The notes under the pieces were generated by a model. That model made no database searches. It had not been told where the DNA came from and saw only the letters and a program-made list of their open reading frames with translations. Shown here one piece after another: positions 10,021 to 20,355 of a DNA stretch of 64,000 nt (its first letter is position 1; each line of letters opens with the position of its first letter). A program made the translations under genes and the position numbers. This stretch comes from Leuctra nigra (lineage: Eukaryota > Arthropoda > Insecta > Plecoptera > Leuctridae): assembly GCA_934045905.1 (NCBI GenBank), contig OW203762.1, positions 22,538,345 to 22,602,344 of the forward strand. Reading direction: 5' to 3'.

Positions 10021-10803
10021 GTATTAAGACTTGTGAAAATCGACCACTCACGAATGTCTTCCGTGACCTCGGACGATTCTTTTTATAAAGAAAATATTAT
10101 TACAGATTTTGAACAAGATTTTTTTATTTAATCTAATCCTGTTTACAATTATATTCATCGTGTCAGATGGTACACATCATAATCTAGGACCTTCTTCTTC
10201 GCAACCGACTGGCCAAGTCCATCACGCCATCTTCTTCTTCTTCCCCCAACTCTTCTTGCTGTTCTTCCCCCTCCGGTCTTCCAGTAAACTCTCGATAATG
10301 CAGGAAAATCTTGTTTCCTCTAGAACGTTTATTTAATATGAAAAACCAATTTACTTTTTATTTTTTATCAAACGTGCATAGGATCAACGTAATTCTGATG
10401 TACTCGCAACTATGGCTTGACGATCTTAACGTAACGAAAACAAAACCGCTACATTTTCCCCCCGTATATTATTAAAATCATTCGCTCCTTTGCTCAGACA
10501 TCTTGAACTACCTCGTCTTTTCCATTACGGATTAATTTAAATGTGGTAAGAAAATGTCTGGAGCTGGCTCGCATAATCTTATACATATTTTAATTGCGCG
10601 TCTAGGAAATCTCATCTCTCTCCGGAAACCACGACTTCGAGTTGTAAACCAACTCTAATAAAAATTTCACTCCGAAAATCTCCGTGAGGCTCCGCTGCAA
10701 TTACAGCGCTACTAGCAGTAATAAGTTGAACTACGTGGCTACGCAGTAGCTAGTAGTCGAGCATAACATATTAATGTATACTGAGTTACTAAAATACTAA
10801 ATT

Positions 10804-11303
10804 CTGGGCCGGAAGAACCATGAAACCAACAATTTCAATATTTTGATAATTAGCCAAAAACTATTTCAAGGCCATATTATCACAATTACTTAGTTGGTGT
10901 TAATATATAGGTTTCATTCAATAAATGGGTACCTGAACAATAATTTATTACAAAAACTTATTTATTTGGAGAGGGTAATTTCAGTACCCTTTCGATTTGT
11001 AACTTTTCCTCCGAGTTCCTCAAATACTTTCGTTGATTATCCATCCACCAGTTTTGTTTTCTTGCTTTTATTTAAATGAATTAACAGTTTTGGTGACATA
11101 ATGCAGTCCGCACCGTCGACTACAAAGAATCACATTCATGGTTCTCCCATGGCAGCCAACATTCATGTTCAATTTATATAAAACCAGCATTTAAAAAATC
11201 AACATTTTAAGGTGGCAGTGGATAAACCTTGACAAATACACGGTTATTTCACCCAAAAAAATATTTCGAAAAAAGTGTTGGCTACATGGTTCTTCCGGCC
11301 CAG
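10804..11303 (+). mobile_element. 500-bp non-autonomous DNA transposon, copy 1
   Basis: Terminal inverted repeats start CTGGGCCGGAAGAACCATG at 10804 and end with the complement CATGGTTCTTCCGGCCCAG at 11303. The interior is AT-rich without a usable frame. A second copy lies in the opposite orientation at 44973-45446. Another homology block (agaaccatg with tggcagccaacat) sits mid-element. No target duplication was identified with confidence. Confidence 0.85.
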
Positions 11304-11898
11304 CATTCAACTGGCAAATGACAGGTAAATTATTTAATTAACTGTTAAAATATTACACAGAAAGCATTTATTAGTGATATAAAACAATCACGCAAACCAA
11401 ATTCAATACAGGATCGCTCGCGTAGAGTGCTTTTGTGTTCTGCGGTTTTTTCAATTTAAATCTCGCCACTTTGCTGTTCACATTCATGCGGCGCATTTAT
11501 TGTACGTTTTATTTCACCGTGCTTCACTTCCCAGTAACCTGGACGTATGTGATGAAAAGTAGGAGGCCGTATCAAATTATTATTTTCATCGGTCACAATT
11601 TGCGAGTAATCAGATATTGTAAACTGGCATGCATGTAATTATAGAATAATCTGGCTCCGGTGTAGTCGGGGCAGTTATCAAACGCGTGACGCATTGGCGC
11701 GTGATTGGTTCTTAATTACGTGATTTGCGCCGAGCTGTATTTAAAATTCTTGGATGAACTTGACGAGTTGCGCGAAAATAAAAGCTTCGCGCCGCTGACT
11801 TGTGATTGATATATAAAAAGGCTTATCAACATAAATAAATATGCTTCTGTGTGCACGTCGCTTTACCCAATCTCAACCCTTCCAATTCCACTGACCCG
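11304..11898. other. Non-coding interval
   Basis: AT-rich, with short frames only and no recognisable product. Nothing further was seen. Confidence 0.5.
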
Positions 11899-12034
11899 TG
11901 GACAAGTTTTTTAATACTCTGCTTCAACCAGAAGTTAAGTTTAAACAGTAATTTATGGAATGTCATTGGTTGTTGCCGTGGTTAAAGCCATAATCAACTG
12001 TTATATATTTAGCAGAGTATTGAAAAACTGGACC
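11899..12034. mobile_element. 136-bp MITE (family 3, copy 1)
   Basis: The right end agcagagtattgaaaaactg followed by gacc is complemented at the left by gtggacaagttttttaatactctgct. A second copy with the same termini lies at 46726-46871. Both contain a caaccaatgacat-type core in opposite orientations. It does not code and is probably mobilised by another element's transposase. Confidence 0.75.
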
Positions 12035-12039
12035 TTAAA

Positions 12040-12237
12040 GCTGGCTTTCCATGATCCGTCATCTTCCGTCAACGTCCGACAGCGTCCGATGAAAACGACC
12101 ACGTGACCCGTCTCGACCAATCCCTCGCCGTCCGAGATTTTTGAGGATGGCTCTGATTGGTCGAGACGGGTCACGTGGTCGTTTTCGTCGGACGGTGTCG
12201 GACGTTGACGGAAGATAACGGAGCATGGAAAGCCAGC
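12040..12237. mobile_element. 198-bp near-perfect palindromic MITE
   Basis: The two halves are reverse complements over about 80 bp each with only a few mismatches. They start GCTGGCTTTCCATG and end CATGGAAAGCCAGC. Each arm contains CACGTG and a gtctcgaccaatc block. TAA lies next to both ends, compatible with a 3-bp target duplication of PIF/Harbinger type, but this is not conclusive. The open frames on the minus strand here are by-products of the palindrome. Confidence 0.85.
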
Positions 12238-12548
12238 ATAAGCCTGAATTACATGGTTCAAGTTCCTTGAAGGGGTTGATTTCAACCCTTGATTTCAAGG
12301 AAACTTGAAGGAGAATTTAGACGATTTTATGTTTATTGTTGATTGAAGTTGCGGTGAAATTAACAATTTGTTGAATATTTCAAGACTTGAAGGAAAATAG
12401 GACATGTTCTAATTGAAATGGCTGAAGAGATGTCTTGAATTCAAGACTTGGAATGCTTTAATGTTTTCATTTAGACGATCCAAGTCTTAAATTCAACCCC
12501 CTTGAAAGGGTTGAATTCAAGGAAACTTGAAACGTGTAATTCAGCCTT
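12238..12548. mobile_element. About 310-bp MITE with 30-bp inverted termini
   Basis: The left end (gcctgaattacatggttcaa, then gttccttgaagg) and the right end (complement of ggctgaattacacgtttcaa, then gtttccttgaat) pair imperfectly. The interior repeats ttcaagacttg-like words. It abuts the preceding MITE, completing a run of three. Confidence 0.7.
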
Positions 12549-14298
12549 TAGTCTTCTGTTTAGCTAAATTATTAATGTCACTGTCAATAAAAAGTGTTTC
12601 ATAGGTATTTTTCGCTCAGCGGTGTACAAAAGAATACTGAAAAATCATGTAAAATTAGATTCCAATATGACTTACAAAATAATTGAAACATACAAAAAAA
12701 TTAACCTCTGAAGATGGCAAAAGTCCGATCCCTTGAATAGTTTGAATTCAATTCAACTTTTGTGCAAGTAACCCGAATCCAAACCAAAGAAAGTCACGAT
12801 AGGTTATATGATATTATTGATTCCTAACTGTATTTCTCAACCCCGGGGTATGTTGTGTATAAATTACACAAACAGCTGTCTGCAGTGTTATCTTCATGGA
12901 ATCAGCGGCGCTGCAGCGACGCTCGCCGGGGCGTCGCGCATCACGCGAGCAGCGTCGACTTTTCCAGCGTCGATGTTCGGAAAAGCGTCGATTATGTGAA
13001 CTCGATCGACAGCGTTCGGGTCCGCAGCTTTTCGAGAGGCCACTTGCGATGAAATTAACAGCCGATGTGAGACGGAATCGAGTAGATTCCGATCCATTTC
13101 ATCCAACCCCCTGTGGTATAGAGGTGCCGTTAAATTTCAATTTCAAATGTAATTCTCACTTTAATACTTTTTTTTAACGGAATTAATGTTTCACTCACTC
13201 GGCAATTAGGTGGAATGACTTCTTTTAAACTATAAATTTCTTTGAACATGTGGAAAGTGACAAGAAAATTGGCGTTGACTTTTCTTTTGTTCGGGCGACC
13301 AACTGCAATATACAATTATTAAATGTCATGTTATTTTGACAGTGGTCTGTCAGACGAAAGTGAAATTTACCAAAGGTCAGTGTTTAGCATTTTACGTGAT
13401 AGATTTGTCCCTTCTTCGTATACAAACCGTGTCTATTGCGTAACTACTAGACCGACTGAACTTTTTCATTACCTTTAGTCGTTAAATTCGAAGGAAAACA
13501 TCAATAAATCATCTTTAGATTGATAATAACATGGCATCGAAGCTAGCCAACCTGTTTAATAATATAACAGTTAGTTGTTTACACGCAATAACCCACGTCG
13601 AGGCGCACATCTTCGCTTCGCTGACATTTATTTCCCTAGAAGAGCTTAGAGAAGCCATTGATGCCACGTTATTAACAATCGCGGTCAAAGCACTCGAACT
13701 TCAAGACCAGAAAGATATCTCACTCCATAGCCAGTCGTCGTCGCAATCAGATCGGTGTCAACTGTCAATTGAGAATACGTCATCGATTCCACTGCCCCGT
13801 TCTATTATTATTAAAAGGCTCAGTAGACTCAACGAAGGTCAGTGGAATCTATATTGATTGCCATGTTCGGATAGGAATTATCACCGGTCGATCTGTATCG
13901 CATGCACTCTCGATGCGATCATGTCGATGGGACGTCGTTATTGAGGCCCCGCCGTCGTGACGCCTTACGACGGCGTCGGTTTAGAAATTACAGTCTGTGA
14001 TCTGGTTGTGCTGTTTTAATTGCGTCACTTTCCGCGGTCGGAATGACAACGTAATTAGTGGACTATCGAGACGTGGAAAAGTTATTGGAAGGTGTTTTAC
14101 ATAGTTTACCATATCCTAAGTAATAGGTTCTGGACGATTTGCATCACATATTCGCGTGATTTCGTGCTGTAAACCGAAGGAAAAATGAAATTCGAATTTA
14201 GACCGGTCGACATTGGAAGTGGTGGTTAGGAGTCTAGACTGAGGTGTTATAGTGTTTCCAGTTGGCTTGTTTTTGAGCTTTAGTTAAGGAGTGTTGAA
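12549..14298. other. Interval upstream of candidate exon 14299
   Basis: No gene was recognised. 12890-13050 is unusually rich in GCGTCG/CGACGC words. 13950-13975 can form a ccgtcgt/acgacgg hairpin. A 108-codon frame at 13531-13857 has no recognisable domain and ends before the candidate exon; it is treated as unsupported. The last few hundred bases could be 5' UTR and promoter of the exon at 14299. Confidence 0.4.
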
Positions 14299-14365
14299 AT
14301 GCCTGCCATATTGGCCAATGGGGCGGCCGGATCTGTCCCACTCATGACGTCACTCGAAACACGTG
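14299..14365 (+). CDS. Candidate alternative first coding exon (22 codons plus 1 base)
   Basis: An ATG with a purine at -3 opens MPAILANGAAGSVPLMTSLE, then TR and the first base of a Gly codon. It runs directly into CACGTG|GTAAGTTC, a near-consensus splice donor. The exon would end in phase 1, the same phase as the exon at 63292-63451 on the same strand, so both could join one downstream exon. The local base composition is richer in GC than the flanks. No domain is recognisable in so short a peptide. The alternative is a fortuitous ATG-to-donor stretch. The function is unknown and the pairing with the distal exon is inference. Confidence 0.35.
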
Positions 14366-16820
14366 GTAAGTTCGACAACAAGTTGCTAATTAAAGTTTTA
14401 TTACCTCGTCAAACACTTGAGCTGTTCTTTGAGACGGGCTGGAGATGAGTTGAAGATCTGAGTGTGATTTTGTTTCGTGGGAATTCGTCTCGCGGTGTTA
14501 TTTATCCATATGGCAGCGAGAAGAAATCACAATCAAAATTCAGTGTGTGATCTGACAATTTGATATTTTTTTGTGAAATTGGTAAATCTTTGAACAAGTG
14601 AGCGTTAATTCATCTTGTAAGAAATGACATCTAGCCTTTATCTAGAAAGACACTACGAGAAAAGGGGGATAGAATCTACACAAATGGCTAAATTTTTTCC
14701 AAAAAGTTCACATTGTTAACTTGAACGCCGTTATGTTCACAGAGTTCTAGAAACTTAAAATTGTTAAATTTGACAAATGAACGTTAAATGATAGCAAAGT
14801 TCTAAGCTCTGTTACATATTTTCAGATCACGTGTCCAATGCATTAAGCAGAGGTTTTAAGACGTCTAACTTTTGTATTGTTCACGTTTTAGTGTCTATGT
14901 TGTGGTGTAAGTTAAGAGTTTGTTTTAAGTTGAAAAAGTACTATTTAAAGTTGAATAAAACCAAATTATGTGAGTTTTTTTTGTCTTTAGTGGACTTTCG
15001 ACAAGTTCAAAGCTCTAAAAAGAATAAATTGTAGTCTTTGTGTTTGAATTCTATTACCATTAAGTTGTGGTAATGATAGTGCATCTGAAAAATGTTAACG
15101 GTATAGATTTGGGGAGTCAACTATTGTTTCTTGTAGGTGACATAAAGTAGTACCAAATGCCTATTAGCCTATTAGAATCTCGTAGCAAACATAGCAATAA
15201 CAACTCAGCTGCTGATAAAACTGTCATCTGGTCAACTTTCTTTTATAAACTCAATGGAGAAACAAAACGAACACGTTTAACAAAGTTAAAGCCAATCAAG
15301 TAACCGGAAACGTTTTTAAAACAGCTGATTTTTCTTAACATTAGTTGAAAACATGAATAAGAGTTGGCATCAGGAGTTCTCACTTGATATTTCCTAGATA
15401 TCGTCTTAACTTTTGAACCATAAAATTGTTAGAATTGTGTAAAATAGTTTGCGTAGCTATTTCATGATTCGGCATACCGAAAAGAAACGCGTTATAAAAA
15501 TACAATATTTGTTTACCGCTCGACGGGAACGTAATTAAGTCAATCTTCTGATTGACTCAAGAAAGCACTGCACGAACTGATTTTCACATTTTTAATATTC
15601 GAATTGATAAAAAAAAATTAGGACGGTTCTTATCGCAAGAATTCTGAAGAAAGACGCATTAGCGCTAGAACTTGGCATAATATAGGGAATATGCACCTTA
15701 TATGAGCTTTGAGCATTGAACTGTTTGTTTGATGACCCTGATTGAGCGCGTCACTACTTGAGCTTCAGTCATAATCTAGCCGCTAAGACCAGCATTACTC
15801 CTCTAATCAATACCAAGTCATTAAGTCCTCTGCTACAGTCGAGATGGAATCTCAACTATTCACTGAAGACAATCGCGAGAAACAGGACCGCGATAAGTAG
15901 TGTGGGTCTTATTGATTATTGGGATGTACCCTGGCTTCCCCGGGGCTCATTAGAGTCGGGGGGGGGGGGGCACCGCGTGGTTTTTGGCAAACGCTCATGT
16001 GTGACTGGGCGAGAGTACCGGGCTCGCATCCAGGCGCAGGACATCTTGTTTTTAATTAGGTTTTCCTCGAGTGACACAACAAACTCTCTGTTAACATTGT
16101 GCTAAATTGACACATGTTAACTGTTTCGCTCGGCAAAGATAAATTGCTATTCTAAACGAGATATTTTGCATGTTAAAGGTCGGCTAGAATATAGAGTTCT
16201 AACTTTGACATTCGGTGAACCGTTACGGGTTCGTTTGACGCTGTTTTAGAACGCTACCGATATTTTTTTCCTGTTTATAATTTAAATTCAATGTCGTCAT
16301 TGGATGTATCAAAGGATGCCCATTTGTTTTTGTAATAGCCAATTTTTATTTCACTTTAACGGAAGGTGTTTTTTTTGTATAAGGAGTCAAAAGACTCGCT
16401 CTTTTGAACTATCTAATATACGCTTCATGTGATCTACAATCGAACATCATTATTACGTACGTTGATGGACCGTAATGGCTCAATGTTTTAACGAGCTACT
16501 GCTTTTTAAGGGTTGTTTTTCCCAAGAACCAATCTAACTTTTGCCTTGTCAGGTGAAAACAACTCGACGTTTAAAAGTCTCATGACAGCTTGACTGCTGA
16601 CTTCTGTTTCTAGATCCGCGCAAACATTCTGTCGTGGAGGCAATTATAATCAATAAGTTAGCGCTGACCAAGAATGAATTTATTATATCATCGACATCGC
16701 TATTTGCGTGAATGAACGCGCGATCGAAATAGAAGCCAACTCATAACATTGTTATTAAGGCATCTCATATTCATTACGATATTTACTTTTCATTAATTTA
16801 AATTCTCTAGTTTGAATAGT
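14366..16820. other. Non-coding interval (possible intron)
   Basis: AT-rich with short chance frames only. It contains a run of 13 G at 15958-15970 next to a small GC-rich patch (15930-16040). No transposon ends were recognised. Confidence 0.45.
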
Positions 16821-18061
16821 GTTTTCCTTTATAGTGGAGTCAAGATGTCCTATATAATGGCAAATTAGTGCGTTTGCGATACTATTCGTGAAAACTGGTA
16901 CCATCACTAATTCAAGTATGAGGAATCCAAAAATCGATGGCACCAACCTGAGTAATTAATACTTTCTGCGTAATTAGCATAATTAGCATAATTAATAAAC
17001 ATGGATAAAATAATATATAATTTTATAATATGGTCTATATGGGTATCCATCAAAAGCTCGTCATGTCTACAATCCATATAAATCATAAAAAGTTAAATTT
17101 TTTCATTCACATAATAATAAAACGTATAATTAATTATTTTATAAAAATCGCCATTCAACAAAAAGCTTAAAATGACCCCTCAGATTTTGATAAAACTTGG
17201 TAGGATTGGTCACAAGCCCAAAGTAAAACAAACGTATTTTTTGGTTTGTCCATTTATTGAGTACTTTTGGATTTCCAGACCCTCAAAAATCGAAAAATCG
17301 AATTTTGATCAAAATTTTGTGTTTAGTTCCTAATTAGCATAATTAATTATTAATTGATTGGTCACAAGCCCAAATTAAAACATACGTATTTTTTGGTTTG
17401 TCCATTTATTGAGTACTATTGGATTTCCAGGCCTTCAAAAATCGAAAAATCGAATTTTGATCAAAACTTTGTTTTTAGTTCCTAATTAGCATAATTAATT
17501 ATAATTAATTATGCTAATTAGTTATAGATAGATAATTAATTATAATTTATTATGCTAATTAGGAACTAAACACAAAATTCGATCACAATTCGATTTTTCG
17601 ATTTTTTAGGGCCTGGAAATCCAAAAGTACTCATAAATGGACAAACCAAAAAATACGTATGTTTTACTTTGGGCTTGTGACCAATCCTACCAAGTTTTAT
17701 CAAAATCTGAGGGGGTCATTTTAAGTTTTTTGTTGAATGGCGATTTTTATAAAATAATTAATTATACGGTTAATTATTATGTGAATGAAAAAATTTAACT
17801 TTTTATAATTTATATGGATTTTTGACATGACGAGCTTTCGATAGATACCCATAAAGACCATATTATAAAATTATATATTATTTTATCCATGTTTATTAAT
17901 TATGCTAATTATGCTAATTACGCAGAAAGTATTAATTACTCAGGTTGGTGCCATCGATTTTTGGATTCCTCATACTCGAATTAGTAATGGTACCAATTTT
18001 CACGAATAGTATCACAAACGCACTAATTTTAGACATCTTTACTCCACTATTGGAGGAAAAT
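16821..18061. mobile_element. 1.24-kb foldback element with 500-bp inverted arms
   Basis: Left arm 16821-17500 and right arm 17560-18061 are reverse complements over almost their full length, from the outer ttttcct/aggaaaa edges to a short AT centre near 17500-17560. Matching blocks include ccaaaaatcgatgg, gcataattagcataattaat, caccattcaacaaaaa-like sequence and ggtcacaagccca. The left arm is longer because a roughly 152-bp block, marked by cacaagccc at 17211 and 17363, is duplicated in tandem. The frames inside are not coding. Transcription would give a long double-stranded hairpin. Confidence 0.9.
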
Positions 18062-18802
18062 TGTGGAAACTTTATTATTTTCTAGCTTTTAAAAGGTTTT
18101 AAATAGTAAGTAGTCTGTGGGAAAGCATTTGTTTGAACAAACATAGTTTCTTGTTGATGAATGCGATACTCTTATTCAGAAAGTGTTTTTCATTTTGAAT
18201 TGCAAGAAGACCTACATCTTTTATGAAATTGGAAATGGTTGACACACAATAGAGATAATAATGTAAAGAAATCAATTTGATACAATTTCAATTCAACAGG
18301 TTGTGTCGATACACAAGGACTTGTTCCATTCAGATATGTTCTGAGAATGACAGAAATTGTTGCGCTACAAACTAAGAGCACACGAATACTTTGCTCCTTT
18401 TGAAATTAGAAATTGGGTCGAAAAGGCTTTCAAGGGAGCCGAAAGATCCGCATCGAGGCAGAACACATTATTGAAGAACCTGAAGAACAATTATTAATTC
18501 TACAACCATGTTTCATGCAGTTCAGAAGATCACCTCGAAATTAACGGACGTGTTTATCTATACCATAAACCCGTGTTATTCCTTCACTCCGTCTCGCTCG
18601 TAAAAGCTTATTTTGTTGTCAAAGTATCATAATATGGAGATTAAATACATATTTCAAGTTTTCGAGATAATTAGCTTATATATAAAAGCTATTTACGAGC
18701 GCACATTCCATTTTCGGAAGATTTTCTTGGTTAATTTGATCCATTTTCCGGGCACAAGATTGTTAGATTTACAGAGATTATCTCCAAGAAAAGCGTAATA
18801 CC
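18062..18802. other. Non-coding interval
   Basis: Ordinary AT-rich sequence with no repeat structure or coding signal recognised. Confidence 0.5.
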
Positions 18803-18970
18803 TGTCGTCGTGGGTCAACCAAGTAAACTTCTAGTGTACTTGACAGGCAAAAGACCCAACGACATTTCGTTTAAATTGCTTTCCGTCCACCCTGGTTTAT
18901 TAATCAGTCTCTTAGAATTAAGTTACGTTCTGATTTATGACCTGTGAAAATCTGCCTTGGAAATAAATTG
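18803..18970 (+). repeat. Dispersed repeat family 2, copy 2
   Basis: Homologous to 9887-10020 in inverted orientation, with about 30 extra bases near the middle (ttgctttccgtccacc region). This copy is longer and is taken as closer to full length. Confidence 0.65.
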
Positions 18971-19180
18971 GATTTCTTAACACTAGAGGTCATACCTCAA
19001 GTGCAGTTCGCTACAGGAAACCATAGAAATGTAAAGCGGGGATTTTTAATCAACATACAAATATGAAGCTCAAGAGAAGGTCTAAATAGAACTAAACACC
19101 ATAGGTCAGTTCGTATCTCATATTTTGTTTTGGCTTTAGCCTCATCGCATCCTGTATAATTATGAGAACCAAATATAGTG

Positions 19181-19579
19181 TTACGAGTCCTGCGGACTGC
19201 TATGAAAAATGAGGGTTGCGTCAAATTTTCCCAAAATACCAAAGTTTCCCCAAGGCTCATTATTTACTCCACTGTTATGCAACTTTGGGAGGTAGTTTTG
19301 ATACCCATTTTCTCGCAATATTATTGAGAAAATTTAAGAAATATTTAAAGAAAAAAAAAGTTATATTTTTCACATATTTCATGAAATAATTATGGAAAAA
19401 ACTCTTTTGTTTCAAGAATTTCTAAAAATCTCTCAAAAGCATTGCGACAAAATGGGTATAAAACTACGTCCCAAAGCTGCATAACAGTGGGGATATCATA
19501 TCAGCCTTGGGGAGACTTTGGTATTTTTGAAAATTTGACGCAACCTTCAGTTTCCATAGCGGCCCCCAGGACTCATAAA
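19181..19579. mobile_element. 400-bp foldback element
   Basis: Outer ends acgagtcctg and caggactcat frame two arms of roughly 150 bp. The arms pair through ggttgcgtcaaatttt, ataccaaagt, ccccaagg, actgttatgca and tacccatttt blocks. The central loop (about 19318-19440) is A/T-rich. There is no coding capacity. Confidence 0.85.
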
Positions 19580-20135
19580 ATTGTCAAGGGTCTTTAGAAC
19601 CACTCCTCAGTGTTCATTTCTCTCCTCGAGGAATTACCCTCAATTTGCGTTCTCGCTCCAGTGTGTCGTGAGTCGCATGGAGGTTTTACGCCTTCTAATA
19701 TACTCCGGCACCGTCTTACATGGGCGCAGATTAGCGGGCGCCATCTTTATTACCTGCTCGCCGGCGCGAATTCGCCGGGGACGCGCTGCTCACGACGTCG
19801 TTACGCGAACCAACTTCAGATATTTAAATGGTTTAGCTGCGGCTCTTTGAGATGCTAAATTCAGCTACGTGGATTACCATGGAATTACTTTTGTGTATTA
19901 TGGAAGATATAATAGACTAGGTAAAACAATTATTCTGTTATATCTTCAAACGCTAGTTTTCTACTGGTTTCTAAATTGAACTTTTTTCTTAACTCTATTG
20001 CATAAAAAGAAGAATCACAAATAAACTAAGAAAACTTCAAAATACCTACCCCATTTTAGCCGCTGAAGTTTTTTTATACTTATAGAATCGTGTTGTGAAA
20101 AACCCAAATCAAAATCATCTCGATCTATGACATCT
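19580..20135. other. Non-coding interval
   Basis: A short CpG-rich stretch lies at 19700-19810 (gccggcgcgaattcgccgg, partly palindromic). No protein or RNA gene was recognised. Confidence 0.45.
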
Positions 20136-20355
20136 GTACCTCAAAGGTAAATTTTTCGTTCCACACTTTTGGAATCATGTAAACAAGTCTCAATTGCAAT
20201 TTGCTTATAAAGCCAACAGATACAGTAATATGGTAATATTAAGTGTTCTCTTAGAATGAGATTCGTCTCACTATTACAATTATGAATGAAGGCAGAATTA
20301 GAGGTATTTGAGCTGACCTCAAGAATTGAAATGGACATCAGCCTTCTACCTCTAG
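20136..20355 (-). mobile_element. Foldback MITE family 1, copy C
   Basis: Begins tacctcaaagg and ends gccttctacctcta. The internal blocks cttttggaatcatgta and gacctcaagaatt are shared with copies A and D. It does not code. Confidence 0.6.

Larger units (their letters stand above)
8670..10803. other. Non-coding interval with repeats
   Basis: No gene was recognised. It contains a G-rich potential quadruplex (9053-9079), a half copy of MITE family 1 (9448-9540) and one copy of an inverted dispersed repeat (9887-10020). A CT-rich patch lies at 10190-10290. Confidence 0.5.

Noticed and set aside
12001..12298. Minus-strand frames of 79-94 codons
   Set aside because: They lie across the palindromic MITE at 12040-12237. 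The frame follows from the repeat.
13531..13857. 108-codon plus-strand frame starting MASKLANLFNNITV
   Set aside because: No recognisable domain, no splice link to the exon at 14299, and a length within chance expectation for this window.
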